NCBI GenBank assembly: GCA_046331265.1
Contig: JAXLRE010000002.1
Span: 62,001-126,000 of the forward strand
DNA from: JAGPDB01 sp046331265
GTDB taxonomy: Bacteria; Actinomycetota; Acidimicrobiia; IMCC26256; JAGPDB01
DNA: 64,000 nt
Direction of reading: 5' to 3'
Part shown: positions 8,501-17,429 of the stretch, piece by piece
Position numbering within the stretch: the stretch's first letter is position 1
Layout: each line of letters opens with the position of its first letter
Notes under the pieces: generated by a model
What the model saw: only the letters and a program-made list of their open reading frames with translations
Database searches by the model: none
What the model was told of the DNA's origin: nothing
Position numbers and translations under genes: made by a program

Positions 8501-10675
8501 GCCACCTGCACCTCCATTGACACCACGAACAGGAGCTGAACTCAAATCGATATTTGAATGTACATTATCGATCACACTGTTTGCAGCAAGAGATGCGATT
8601 GTTCCTACTACTGGATTTACAGGTGAATCTGTATAAACTGTTCCATCATCTGGACGTGATCCAGCTATATGTCCACCATCGAGAGTTAAGTCTTTAACAG
8701 TTGCTCCAACAATTCCAAAGAATAATCCAGCAGGTTGACCAAGACGATTCATGTATAGATCTGTGATCTTATGGCCGGCTCCATCTAATGTACCCATGAA
8801 TGGGAAGCTAGACCCACCTAAGCCTTCAATAGGGAATCCACCAATAGGTATAAAACCTTCACCGTTATTCCAATTAGCACTATCACTACAATCGATATCA
8901 TTAGTTAAAACGTATGTATTAAATGGATTGCTATTTATGTCTTGTAACTGAGCACATGTTGAAACATTTGTTACAACTGGTGCTGTAGTCGAAATAGTTA
9001 GAACATCAGAATAGTCACTCGTACCTCTATCGTTAGTTGACCCAACCCTTATGTCGTAACTTGTTGATTCTTCAAGCGGGAAAATCACTGCAGAAGCACT
9101 TGGGTATGATGTGTTGTTGTAATTTATCCATTCAGAGTCTGAAGACTTTTTGTATTGAATGGTATAGCTTGTTGCAACACTTGATTGATCATTCCATTCA
9201 ATTCCAATACCTTTTGGCAGTACTGTAGTTGCTGTTGGTGTATTTGGTTTATCTGGTACTGGGTTTAATATATTCGGATATGTCGGTAAACCAAGACCTG
9301 AAGAGTTTCTTGCACGTACTCTAATTTCATATTTCAAATGTGGATCAGCGTTTTCGATAGATGCAGAGCGTTCTGTGGTTTCTATGGTTTGGTATGTTTG
9401 TCCATTATCTGTAGTCCAAGATACTTGATACCCTGTAATGTCAGTTCCTGTATCGTTTACTGGAACTTCATTCCAATTTAATCCAATTGATTCATTTGCT
9501 TCTACAGCATTTACAGACACTATTGAAAGAGGGGTCGGAGGTAAGTCAGTTTTAACTACTGGGAAATAGTCTTGTAATGCTGTCCAGTCAGTGTCAAAGT
9601 TCCACTGATCAAGTGGAGCGTTTGTTGTATTACCTATAAAGTATGAATCTGTGTCTAAATCTTTGCCAACACATGTGGTGTCACCATTTGCGTCACAAGC
9701 TACAGGTCCGCTGTAAGTTGAATTGTAGTAGTCAGTACTTAAATCGGCACCTGAATTTGAGCCCGTTATTGTTCCATCAAAGTAGTTCGCATGGTTAGGC
9801 GATGCTAGTGCTAGCGAATATGTGATCTCTGGGTTGCTGCCAATAGTTTTTCCAGCTAAACCACCTACAGAAGATCCATCAGATAGACATTCGAATGAAC
9901 CACTTACTAGAGATTTGGTTATTGTTCCTCCATCTAATATTCCGACTAGTCCACCACAAGTGCTTGTTAGATCTAAGCTAGAAAAATCAGGTTGAGAAGA
10001 AGAATTAGATAACGTTCCTTTGTTTATTCCTACAACTCCACCTATGGTTCTATTTGATCCACTATGTATGACCCTTATATTTGTTGTGATCTTGTTAAGT
10101 GTTCCGTCGTTAGCTCCAACGACACCACCTAAAGTTCCTACAGAGGTAATTGAGCTACTTTGAACATTTATATTCTCGATTGTGCCTTGTGAATAACCAA
10201 CAAGTGCACCAGAGTAAACAATGTTTTCTTGATCGGTTCGAGTATTAGTAAAAGTTGAATTACTTATTTCAAGGTTTCTAATAGCTGATGATGTTCCAAT
10301 AGTTTTGAATAATCCAAAATGAATACCATCTGTATTAATGAGTACGCTATCAATAGAATGGTTTCTTCCATCTAATTTTCCTGTGAAACCTTCTATAGGA
10401 ACGAAACCTGCGCCGCTATTCCAGTTAGCGCTATCTGTACAATCAATGTTTGTTGTAAGGATGTAATCATTTTCTGGATGTTCATTGATTGCCTGAAGTT
10501 TTTCACATGAGTCGATTTGATATGGCTGTTCCCATGTTCCATGCCCTTCCATCGTGACGTTTTGGAATGGAGGAGGATCGGTGGCAAAAGCAGCACTAAC
10601 TCCAAATGATAATAGAGCCATGACGATAAATACCGACATAGCTCGAGACGAGATTTTGGACCAAATGTTTCTCAT
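5531..10675 (-). CDS. giant GLUG-repeat / fibronectin III surface protein
   Basis: A 1714-aa secreted, membrane-anchored protein. It has a signal peptide (residues 1-31, hydrophobic core then AAFA). Two homologous modules of the form C..LQ.IN...Y.LT.DIDC.DSANWN.G.GF.PI start near residues 57 and 577. Two fibronectin III-like domains lie between them (about 380-565). Many GLVG/GGLVG motifs across residues 150-1400 match the GLUG motif of adhesin-like proteins. The C terminus has a hydrophobic helix (about 1680-1702) followed by KRKR, the usual membrane-stop layout. I see no clear LPXTG-type motif (only SATGA). It is probably an adhesin or surface-layer component. It has its own terminator and, upstream, the TGTCC element shared with other envelope genes. 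Confidence 0.85.
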   Translation of the reverse strand: MRNIWSKISSRAMSVFIVMALLSFGVSAAFATDPPPFQNVTMEGHGTWEQPYQIDSCEKLQAINEHPENDYILTTNIDCTDSANWNSGAGFVPIEGFTGKLDGRNHSIDSVLINTDGIHFGLFKTIGTSSAIRNLEISNSTFTNTRTDQENIVYSGALVGYSQGTIENINVQSSSITSVGTLGGVVGANDGTLNKITTNIRVIHSGSNRTIGGVVGINKGTLSNSSSQPDFSSLDLTSTCGGLVGILDGGTITKSLVSGSFECLSDGSSVGGLAGKTIGSNPEITYSLALASPNHANYFDGTITGSNSGADLSTDYYNSTYSGPVACDANGDTTCVGKDLDTDSYFIGNTTNAPLDQWNFDTDWTALQDYFPVVKTDLPPTPLSIVSVNAVEANESIGLNWNEVPVNDTGTDITGYQVSWTTDNGQTYQTIETTERSASIENADPHLKYEIRVRARNSSGLGLPTYPNILNPVPDKPNTPTATTVLPKGIGIEWNDQSSVATSYTIQYKKSSDSEWINYNNTSYPSASAVIFPLEESTSYDIRVGSTNDRGTSDYSDVLTISTTAPVVTNVSTCAQLQDINSNPFNTYVLTNDIDCSDSANWNNGEGFIPIGGFPIEGLGGSSFPFMGTLDGAGHKITDLYMNRLGQPAGLFFGIVGATVKDLTLDGGHIAGSRPDDGTVYTDSPVNPVVGTIASLAANSVIDNVHSNIDLSSAPVRGVNGGAGGLVGLVMPSVFGPGTDSTNMTISNSSYDGTVGGLVSGGLVGGSILIDLFTIIGQGTTSAGQALPHIGTNLSLNINNSTASGDVECLLICGGVVGASIGDLNLTNVTRNGNVGSLNAGMSIDNVSNFGDVMAMIITSGPFSGGLVGGSLPISFNGSKAGFTVTGSTINGNVVGTAAGGITALSLPAISLDLEAITQLANDDSPDMNSIMNVVLGALTPLLTNDGMDVSNTTINADITCTVLCGGISTLSLAKTVLSNITVNGDITNNNAPLLDVNPYYAMCPAQITGGLVGLQVLFPLSVSNSNVNGNITVTQSGTPPNKSLVDIITTATGNPSTEDIVSMICSVASIIQGTGGVVGSFISPVNITGIIEAILGQPSGTYAPFALNISGTNNKGSVTSSAQSATGGLAGFVFGKSTISNSSTSGDVSNSTFAEMFRTPISSASTGGIIGQSVGGFDISGNPIPLIMYIIQATSDSGSGQTFEELLATFAQLHISDGKSIITGSHATGNIYSSNSAGGLIGNHCWSNRNQKSYATGNVYGVAAGGLVGSGFNMGALLGVRNLISTISLENTYSRGNVYAVDDPDTITFAGGLVGFMAHFGRFEIKNSYSTGAVGVENNATNTRLVAGGLVGGELDLNIVPTLLVSIFSAQPEAKGVIDAVFASWDAFGISLKEGVSIENSFTTSSVPAHSQGQDRLFAEVASGNPSSYKTTGSLFGFFFSHDKNAMLPFPSADENGNIDQNALGSWISSIRWRTTDDIVTNTYYDKSNNNTNICGATIPPIMTLIGGIMELAGGDGSPTFDQIMDVLPKLQTDSGSHCAPVNTDASTPNLFKNNKTVAPLNTWDFTSIWYSHASDYPTFTPDPTVPTDPENPNPATETSNPKPRDNTPFVPDKPITRTSFNETIDKATKLVPNQPPTEVLDNVISKVDGEVKGKIKDDLTPKKDTGFVPRILGIMSATGAFLLRHLLEAIMIMIVGGGITYLAKRKREPQTA

Positions 10676-10738
10676 AGCTCTATATATTTCGGTGCATGAG
10701 GCAATTTTGTTGAGCTATATTCGAAAAAATATTGGTTT

Positions 10739-10750
10739 ATATGGACAAAT
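10739..10750 (-). promoter_or_regulatory. TGTCC element, copy upstream of the giant surface gene
   Basis: On the minus strand this reads ATTTGTCCATAT, matching the core of the element found upstream of rfbF and both LAXTG genes. It lies about 65-75 bases before the surface-protein ATG, in the 234-bp divergent intergenic region shared with the glycan genes. Confidence 0.4.
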
Positions 10751-10847
10751 GATTCAAAAGGACTACTCGATTTTGTAACCCTTAAGATCTAAGCGGCATT
10801 GGCGTTATTATCTGTATTAGTGATAGCATTAACGGGTTATATTTCTA

Positions 10848-10865
10848 AATTGTCCATATTGCGTA
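10848..10865 (+). promoter_or_regulatory. TGTCC element upstream of rfbF (AATTGTCCATATTGCGTA)
   Basis: This 18-mer is identical to one at 39641-39658 upstream of the VWA surface protein. A TATATT hexamer 4 nt before it could be a -10 box, which would place the element at the start of the transcript. It lies 44 bases upstream of the rfbF ATG. Confidence 0.5.
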
Positions 10866-10909
10866 AAATCGCAAATTGGTTCAAATGGGACAGCGTCTTC
10901 GGAGGATTT

Positions 10910-11644
10910 ATGAAGGTTGCGATATTGGCAGGAGGTAAAGGAACACGCCTTGCTGATCCAACTGATAAAGATGGGATAGTCCCAAAACCAATGGTTACAA
11001 TCGGATCTGAGCCGATTCTAAAACATGTTATTGATCACTACGAAGATTATGGACATAAAGATTTCACAATTGCATGCGGGTATTTAGCCGAAAAGATAAA
11101 AGCATATTTCGAAAGTGCTGATTTAAATTTAAAAGTAACATGTGTTGACACAGGTCTAGACACTAATACTGGTGGAAGAATCAAAAGATTAAAACCATAC
11201 TTAGTTAATGAAGCCACAGGTGTGAACGAAACTTTTATGCTTACTTGGGGCGATGGTCTTTCGGATGTGAACCTAGACAAACTTTTAGCATTTCATAAAT
11301 CCCATGGAAAACTCTGTACTTTAACTGCAGTGCATCCACCTGCGAGGTTTGGCGAGTTAACAATTGAGGGTGATGCAATTACTCAATTTAATGAAAAACC
11401 AAAGGTTTTAAATAGTTGGATCAATGGCGCATTTTTTGTTTGTGAGCCTGGAATATTTGATTATATCGAAGGTGATGAAACTTTATTTGAAGGTGCTCCA
11501 TTAGAAAATTTAGCTAAAGATAATCAATTAATGGCATATAAACACGAAGGTTTTTGGCAGTGTATGGATACACCAAAAGATCGCGATGAATTACGTGAAA
11601 TGTTTGATAAAGGCATAACTCCATGGAAGGAAAATAATGAATAA
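10910..11644 (+). CDS. rfbF: glucose-1-phosphate cytidylyltransferase
   Basis: Forms CDP-glucose from CTP and glucose-1-phosphate, the entry to CDP-deoxysugars. The nucleotidyltransferase signature (ILAGGKGTRL with downstream PKPMV) is at residues 5-30. TYGDGVSDVN-like TWGDGLSDVN, LTAVHPPARFG and FWQCMDTPKD match the RfbF family. The 244-aa length fits. The frame is open further upstream, but ATG 10910 has GGAGG with ideal spacing and puts the glycine-rich motif at the N terminus. It is the first gene of a plus-strand run of seven genes and overlaps the next by 8 bases. Confidence 0.92.
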   Translation: MKVAILAGGKGTRLADPTDKDGIVPKPMVTIGSEPILKHVIDHYEDYGHKDFTIACGYLAEKIKAYFESADLNLKVTCVDTGLDTNTGGRIKRLKPYLVNEATGVNETFMLTWGDGLSDVNLDKLLAFHKSHGKLCTLTAVHPPARFGELTIEGDAITQFNEKPKVLNSWINGAFFVCEPGIFDYIEGDETLFEGAPLENLAKDNQLMAYKHEGFWQCMDTPKDRDELREMFDKGITPWKENNE

Positions 11645-12701
11645 CTCAAAACCATTGAATGTTTTAGTAACAGGAAATGATGGTTATATAGGTACGAGAT
11701 TGGTGCCTATATTTCAGGCAGCTGGTCATAACGTTAAAGGCTTGGACAATGGTCTATTTCATGATTGTACATTTGGTGATGCGCCAAAATCTATAGAAAC
11801 CATTTGGTCAGATGTTAGAGATGTAACTCCAGAAATGTTCGAAGGTATCGATGCTGTTGTGCATCTAGCTGGTTTAAGTAACGATCCGTTAGGTGATTTA
11901 AATGCAGATTTAACATATGATATAAATCATCGTGGAACAATTCATGTAGCTAAATGTGCAAAAGAAGCTGGTGTTAAACGTTTTGCTTTTTCTTCAAGCT
12001 GTTCAACATACGGTAAACACGGCGATGATTTACTTGACGAAAGCTCATCATTTGAACCTGTAACTCCCTATGGTGAAAGTAAAGTTCTTGCTGAACAAGA
12101 TTTGGCATTATTAGCTGACGAAAATTTTTCACCTGTATATTTGAGAAACGCAACAGCATATGGATTGTCTCCAAGATTAAGAGGAGATTTAGTTGTAAAC
12201 AACTTGCTTGCATATGCATATTCCATAGGTGAAGTGTTAATGAAATCTGATGGCACTCCATGGCGACCATTGATTCATATCGAAGACATTTCACGTGCAT
12301 TTTTAGCAGTAGTAGAAGCTGATAAAGAATTAATTCATAACGAGGCATTCAATGTTTGCGATACTTTAGAGAATTACCAAGTGAAAGAAGTTGCTGCAAT
12401 AGTTGAAGAATTAGTGCCCGGTTCAGTCATTGCATTTGGTGAAGGGGCAGGACCTGATCCTCGAAATTATAAAGTCAGTGGAGACAAGATTGCTAAGACT
12501 TTAGATTTTCGTTGTGAATGGACTCTTAAAGCTGGTATGGAAGAGTTGCTCGATGAATACAAGAGACTTGGTTTAACTCGAGAAATGTTGGAAGGTTCGA
12601 TTCTTATGAGAATTGCTCATGTGAGAGAACATATAGAAAATGGATTGCTAGATAATACGCTTAGATTTACAAGGCCAAATCCCGCTTTAGTAAATATGTA
12701 A
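11637..12701 (+). CDS. NAD-dependent sugar epimerase/dehydratase
   Basis: Extended short-chain dehydrogenase/reductase acting on a nucleotide sugar. The N-terminal TGNDGYIGTRL dinucleotide motif is followed by SSSCSTYG and the catalytic YGESK (about residues 145-150). NATAYG and RPLIHIEDISRAF are typical of GalE/dehydratase-type enzymes. It follows rfbF with a translationally coupled overlap, so the substrate is probably a CDP-sugar, but the exact reaction (4,6-dehydratase, epimerase or reductase) cannot be told from sequence. AAGGA is the ribosome binding site. Confidence 0.85.
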   Translation: MNNSKPLNVLVTGNDGYIGTRLVPIFQAAGHNVKGLDNGLFHDCTFGDAPKSIETIWSDVRDVTPEMFEGIDAVVHLAGLSNDPLGDLNADLTYDINHRGTIHVAKCAKEAGVKRFAFSSSCSTYGKHGDDLLDESSSFEPVTPYGESKVLAEQDLALLADENFSPVYLRNATAYGLSPRLRGDLVVNNLLAYAYSIGEVLMKSDGTPWRPLIHIEDISRAFLAVVEADKELIHNEAFNVCDTLENYQVKEVAAIVEELVPGSVIAFGEGAGPDPRNYKVSGDKIAKTLDFRCEWTLKAGMEELLDEYKRLGLTREMLEGSILMRIAHVREHIENGLLDNTLRFTRPNPALVNM

Positions 12702-12714
12702 AGAAAGCAAAATA

Positions 12715-13983
12715 ATGTCATATAAATGTCGCTCTTGCGGTTCTGAAAAAGTTGTTGAGTTTTTAGATCTAGGTTCAATGTCGCTTGCGTCTGTGTTGGT
12801 TTCTAAAAGCGATAAAGATAACAAGGTTTTACCGAAGGAGTATCCGCTACAGGCTTACTTTTGTGAAAACTGTAATCTCGTTTCAATCGCAGATTCACCT
12901 TCTCAAGAAGAGCTATTTATAGATAATTACAATTATTATGCTTCTTTCTCTCCTGCCATAGTTGAACATGCAAGTAACTATGCAGATGAAATTACAGATA
13001 AACTCGGACTAAACCACAATTCATATGTTGTTGAGTTGGGAAGTAATGATGGGTATCAACTTCAATTCTTTAAACGTAAATCTATTCCCTGTGTAGGATT
13101 TGAACCTTCTCCTGGACCGGCGAATGCTGCTAAAGATAAAAAAATAGATACCATCGAAGAATTTTTTGGCGTTGAATCTGCATGGAATTTCTTATCGGAA
13201 ACTCATCCATTTTCAAAAGGCCGTAAAGCAGATTTAGTTATCGCGAATAACGTTTTGGCTCATGTTCGTGATTTGAACGATTTTCTTGAAGGAATATCTT
13301 TGATATTAAAAGAAAGTGGAACAGCTACGTTTGAAAATCCATGGGTCAAATTGCTTTTAGATGAAACACAATTCGACACTATTTATCATGAGCATGCCTG
13401 TTACTTTTCAACTCATGCTATACAAGCTGCATGTGCACAACACGATCTAGAAATAACAGATGTACAGTATTTTGAGAAGCTACATGGTGGAATGCTCAGA
13501 TGGAGCGTTCAGCATAGAGGTTTACATATGGTGTCACCAAATGTGACAGAAATATTAGGACTAGAAGAACAAATTGGTTTAACTTCAAAACAGAGATTTT
13601 TAGATTTTGGTACAGATGTTGAGAATATCAAAGGTGAGATACTTCAACAAATAGAAGAAATTAAATCGCAAGGTAAATCTATTGCGGCATATGGTGCAGT
13701 AGCAAAAGGAGCGACTTTAACCAATTACCTTGGATTAAATTCTGAAACAATTACAAAAGTTTACGACAGAAATATAAATAAGGTTGGTAACTTCATGCCT
13801 GGATCCTTGATTGAAGTCGCAAATGCAGATGAGCTACTTATCGACATGCCTGATGTTGTCTTAGTTTTAGCATGGAATTTTATTGATGAAATAATTTCGC
13901 AACAGCAAACATACTTAGAAAACGGTGGAAGTTTTCTAGTACCAATACCAAAACCAAAATTGATTACAAAATCAAATATATAG
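12715..13983 (+). CDS. sugar C-methyltransferase (class I, zinc-ribbon N terminus)
   Basis: A 422-aa protein with a Cys4 metal site at the N terminus (CRSCG at residue 5; CENC near residue 58). A SAM-binding VVELGSNDGYQLQFF motif is near residue 103. The C-terminal region (AYGAVAKGATLTNYLG) is typical of NDP-hexose C-methyltransferases. These enzymes make branched-chain deoxysugars. It is followed by a second, related methyltransferase, suggesting two methylation steps or two sugars. It is probably co-transcribed from rfbF. Confidence 0.85.
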   Translation: MSYKCRSCGSEKVVEFLDLGSMSLASVLVSKSDKDNKVLPKEYPLQAYFCENCNLVSIADSPSQEELFIDNYNYYASFSPAIVEHASNYADEITDKLGLNHNSYVVELGSNDGYQLQFFKRKSIPCVGFEPSPGPANAAKDKKIDTIEEFFGVESAWNFLSETHPFSKGRKADLVIANNVLAHVRDLNDFLEGISLILKESGTATFENPWVKLLLDETQFDTIYHEHACYFSTHAIQAACAQHDLEITDVQYFEKLHGGMLRWSVQHRGLHMVSPNVTEILGLEEQIGLTSKQRFLDFGTDVENIKGEILQQIEEIKSQGKSIAAYGAVAKGATLTNYLGLNSETITKVYDRNINKVGNFMPGSLIEVANADELLIDMPDVVLVLAWNFIDEIISQQQTYLENGGSFLVPIPKPKLITKSNI

Positions 13984-14004
13984 ACACATTTCATTGGAGG
14001 AAAA

Positions 14005-15162
14005 GTGATCACATCATGCCCATCATGCGATAGCAGTAAATTAGGGACTTTCTTAGAACAAAAAGAAATACCAACAAATAGCTATTTAATGTTAAGAGAT
14101 CAAGAACTTGCATTGAGCTATCCGACAGGAAATATGGCTTTAACGCTTTGTGACGACTGTGGATACATATTCAATGCTGCATTTATTCCAGATAATACAG
14201 AATATTCAGAGAGCTACGAAGCATCACAAGGATCATCAAAAGTATTCATGGCATGGCTCGAAGACATGGCTGCGCAGTTTGTAAAGCGTAACGAATTAGA
14301 AGGCAAAACAATATTCGAAGTTGGATGTGGCCAAGGTGAATTCCTAGCAATGGCAACACGTGCATCAAAAGGAAAGGGTATTGGAATAGACCCTGCATAT
14401 AAGCCAGGCTTTATTGATGAAAGTGACCAAAAAAATCTTGAATTCATAAATGATTTTTTCGGTGAAAAATATTTAGATATTAAATTCGATGCTGTAGCTC
14501 ACCGTCATACGCTCGAACACATAATTGAAGTAACACCTCATGCTCGCCTTGTTCTACAGGCAGCAAAAAATAATAACGCAAAAGTATTTTTTGAACTTCC
14601 TGAAATGAAAAGAATCTTAACCGATTTGGCATTTTGGGATATTTATTATGAACACTGTAATTATTTCACTCCAGGTTCATTGGCTCGTCTTTTAAGAAGA
14701 GAAGGATTAGGGCTAACACATCTAGCTACAGAATACGATGACCAATATTGTTTAGCGGAAGGTGTAATGGGTGAGACCACTCCGTCATTAGAGCTCGAAG
14801 ATGATTTAGATGAAATCAAAAAACTTGTCGATCAATTCCAAATTAATTTCCCTAAACAAATGGAAGAATTAGGTAACACCGTAGCCCAATATAAAAAACC
14901 TATTATTTGGGGAGCAGGATCTAAAGGCACAAGCTTTTTAACAAACTTAGGATTAGATTTATCTAGACTCGGCTTAGTCGTAGATATTGATACTCATAAA
15001 CACGGAACATTTATGGCTAAGACTGGCCAAAGCGTTCAAGGACCGGATGCTTTGATCGAATATCAACCAGATTTAGTTGTTGCAATGAATTCAATTTATT
15101 TAGATGAAATTCAAGCAGACTTAGATGCCAGAGGCGTAAAAGCCAAATTAATTGGCGTATAA
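14005..15162 (+). CDS. second sugar C-methyltransferase-like protein
   Basis: A 385-aa SAM methyltransferase with an N-terminal CPSC / CDDCG metal-binding pair, a SAM motif FEVGCGQGEFL (about residues 93-103) and a C-terminal IIWGAGSKGTSFL segment equivalent to the AYGAVAKG segment of the preceding protein. The two are diverged members of one family. GTG start with a strong GGAGG. It lies 21 bases after the first methyltransferase and 9 bases before a glycosyltransferase in the same run. Confidence 0.82.
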   Translation: MITSCPSCDSSKLGTFLEQKEIPTNSYLMLRDQELALSYPTGNMALTLCDDCGYIFNAAFIPDNTEYSESYEASQGSSKVFMAWLEDMAAQFVKRNELEGKTIFEVGCGQGEFLAMATRASKGKGIGIDPAYKPGFIDESDQKNLEFINDFFGEKYLDIKFDAVAHRHTLEHIIEVTPHARLVLQAAKNNNAKVFFELPEMKRILTDLAFWDIYYEHCNYFTPGSLARLLRREGLGLTHLATEYDDQYCLAEGVMGETTPSLELEDDLDEIKKLVDQFQINFPKQMEELGNTVAQYKKPIIWGAGSKGTSFLTNLGLDLSRLGLVVDIDTHKHGTFMAKTGQSVQGPDALIEYQPDLVVAMNSIYLDEIQADLDARGVKAKLIGV

Positions 15163-15171
15163 GGAATTTAA

Positions 15172-16314
15172 ATGTTAAATAAGCCTTTAAGGGTGCTACA
15201 TATTCATGGAGATTTAATAGCTGGTGGTGGCCAAACTCTTTCTAGAGAATGGCTAAGAGCATCAGATAAATCTGTTATTGATCCATATGTTGTTGTTCTA
15301 TCTGCACCCTTAACGCTTAAAGAATCATTTATTAGCGCTGGAGTCAAAGTTAAGGTTATATCTGGTAACAGAATTCTTCAAATCATTAAAACAGCATATT
15401 TTATTGTTCAAAATCACATTGACATTGTTCATACTCAAAGTGAACCTGATAGAAAAGTAGGTCACTGGGCTGCTCTTTTAACGAGAAGAAAAGTCATTGC
15501 ACATTTACATTCTGAATGGGTTTATTTTGCTAAACCTAATCCTTCAAATAACCTCATCTCTAAGTTACGTTCATGGGTTACATATGCTATTCGTAAAATT
15601 TCTGAACGAAGCGTTGTTAAATTTATTGCAACTTCAGATTTAGTAAAAAATGAATTTCAAAAATATACGACGAAGCCAATAGAAACCATCGAACCAGGCA
15701 TCGCCATTATTGATGTCACCGACTCAATCAAGAAAAAGTATAGGGATTTATTAGGTTGTTCAGATAACGAAACAGTAATTGTAAATTTATCCCGTATTGA
15801 TCCTGTAAAAAACCTAAGTGACTTTGTAAAAGTATTTTCAAAACTGCATGATAAAAATCAAGTTAAAGGATTCATTGCAGGAGAGGGATCTTTGCGTAGT
15901 GAAATAGAAAATGAGATTAGCTCACTCACTCTAAATGAAGATTTGCAATTATTGAATGCTTTGGATGATCCTATGCAGTTACTGGGAGCGGCAGATATAT
16001 TTCTGGCCACTAGTACATATGAGAGTTTTGGAATAAGTGTTTTAGAAGCACTAGGTGCAGGTCTTGTCGTTATTGGATATGATCTAGATGTATATAGCCG
16101 ATATGGTGACGCTGTAATTCGTGTTCCGTTAGGAGATAACGAAGCACTCGTTAGAGAATGTCAAAGAGTTATCAATGATAAAAGTTTTTACGAAAAACAA
16201 AAACAATTAGGAATTCAAGCTGCATGTAACTACGACATCGCATTAGGAGCTAAGCGCCTTAGCGAAATTGATGAATTTGAATTAAAATGTAAAGAACGAA
16301 AGAAAACAAAATGA
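15172..16314 (+). CDS. GT4-family glycosyltransferase
   Basis: A 380-aa cytoplasmic or membrane-associated retaining glycosyltransferase (GT-B fold). The N-terminal HGDLIAGGGQTLSREWL is a donor/acceptor loop of GT4 type. The C-terminal half has IVNLSRIDPVKNLSDFV and STYESFGISVLEALGAG with the E-x7-E-like motif of the family. No membrane segments. AAGGA ribosome binding site, coupled to neighbours on both sides (the stop overlaps the next ATG). It probably adds a sugar to the lipid-linked repeat unit; donor unknown. Confidence 0.85.
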   Translation: MLNKPLRVLHIHGDLIAGGGQTLSREWLRASDKSVIDPYVVVLSAPLTLKESFISAGVKVKVISGNRILQIIKTAYFIVQNHIDIVHTQSEPDRKVGHWAALLTRRKVIAHLHSEWVYFAKPNPSNNLISKLRSWVTYAIRKISERSVVKFIATSDLVKNEFQKYTTKPIETIEPGIAIIDVTDSIKKKYRDLLGCSDNETVIVNLSRIDPVKNLSDFVKVFSKLHDKNQVKGFIAGEGSLRSEIENEISSLTLNEDLQLLNALDDPMQLLGAADIFLATSTYESFGISVLEALGAGLVVIGYDLDVYSRYGDAVIRVPLGDNEALVRECQRVINDKSFYEKQKQLGIQAACNYDIALGAKRLSEIDEFELKCKERKKTK

Positions 16315-17429
16315 GTAGAACATTAAATGTAGGAATTGTTGGTTGTGGGGTAATTGCCGCACCACATGTAACGACTCTTAATGCTGCAAAAAATGAAAAA
16401 GCTGATAGTCAACTAAAAAATGCTATGGGTGATGTCTCACTCCATTTGTTTGACCTGGAAATGGCAAATGCAAAAATGCTTAATGAAAAATATTCATTAC
16501 AAGCACAAATACATGACTCGTATGAGTCATTGCTAGACGCTGGTTTAGATGCCGTTCATATACTTACACCACCTGTATCTCATGCAAATCTAGCTACTCA
16601 AGCTATCAATAAAGGGATAAATGTTCTTGTCGAAAAACCATTTACTACTCGTTTCGATGAAGCTAAAGAACTCTATGAGCTAGCAGAAAAAAATAATGTT
16701 CTTTTATGTGTTGATCATTCGACTATATATATGCCTAACGTGCGAGCGTTGTTGGAAAGAATAAATTCAAATGAATTTGGAAGACCTGTTGCATTTAATT
16801 GCTTTTATGGTCATGCAGAATCAAAAAATAAAATTCCATATAAAGACCCAACACATTGGGCATATCGTACACCGGGTGGACTATTGATCAATCATATTTC
16901 ACACCCCGCTTCATTACTTGTTGAGCTAATGGGTGTACCAACACAAATATTGTCGCAAAGCGCAAGCTACACACTTTTACCCGATGACATGAATGATTCA
17001 TTGTCAATTTCTGTAATGGCACAAACTGGAATGGGGACCATTACTGTTGCTATGGCACAGGGGAATCATCATCGTCATGCAACAATTTGGTGTGAAAAAG
17101 GTACAGTAATGCTTGATTTAACTCGTCAAACTATTGTCGAATTTAAGCATAACGGCCCTATTGGTTTAGTGCCAAAAATGCTCGGTGGCGTTAAAGGTGG
17201 TTTTGATCAAATGCTTGAAACCGTTGGGGTTGGTGCAAAGGTTGTAACTAAAAAAATGAAACGTGAACCAGGTGTACGTGCACTAGTAGAAGCTTTTATT
17301 GTTGCATTACGTAGCGAATCCCCTTCGGCTCCTGTTAGTAAAGAGAACACTCTAGGTGTACAAGCAATTATTGAGAATGCATTGTTTGGGGAAGATGTAA
17401 ATTTAGATTTTCTAAAAGGTAGTGAATGA
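16311..17429 (+). CDS. Gfo/Idh/MocA-family oxidoreductase
   Basis: NAD(P)-dependent sugar oxidoreductase, 372 aa. The Rossmann motif GIVGCGVIAAPH is at residues 8-19. The family signature LVEKPFTTR follows at about residue 106, with the EKP lysine characteristic of Gfo/Idh/MocA. An ATGA overlap with the preceding glycosyltransferase and a second with the following epimerase show tight translational coupling. In this setting it probably oxidises or reduces a nucleotide-sugar intermediate; substrate not determinable. Confidence 0.85.
   Translation: MSRTLNVGIVGCGVIAAPHVTTLNAAKNEKADSQLKNAMGDVSLHLFDLEMANAKMLNEKYSLQAQIHDSYESLLDAGLDAVHILTPPVSHANLATQAINKGINVLVEKPFTTRFDEAKELYELAEKNNVLLCVDHSTIYMPNVRALLERINSNEFGRPVAFNCFYGHAESKNKIPYKDPTHWAYRTPGGLLINHISHPASLLVELMGVPTQILSQSASYTLLPDDMNDSLSISVMAQTGMGTITVAMAQGNHHRHATIWCEKGTVMLDLTRQTIVEFKHNGPIGLVPKMLGGVKGGFDQMLETVGVGAKVVTKKMKREPGVRALVEAFIVALRSESPSAPVSKENTLGVQAIIENALFGEDVNLDFLKGSE

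Noticed and set aside
5646..8951. Long plus-strand reading frames opposite the giant surface gene
   Set aside because: They are shadows created by repetitive codons of the minus-strand gene; none has conserved motifs or start signals.
10799..10909. Longer start for rfbF at 10799
   Set aside because: The extension encodes a hydrophobic segment unlike the family, and ATG 10910 has a perfect ribosome binding site.
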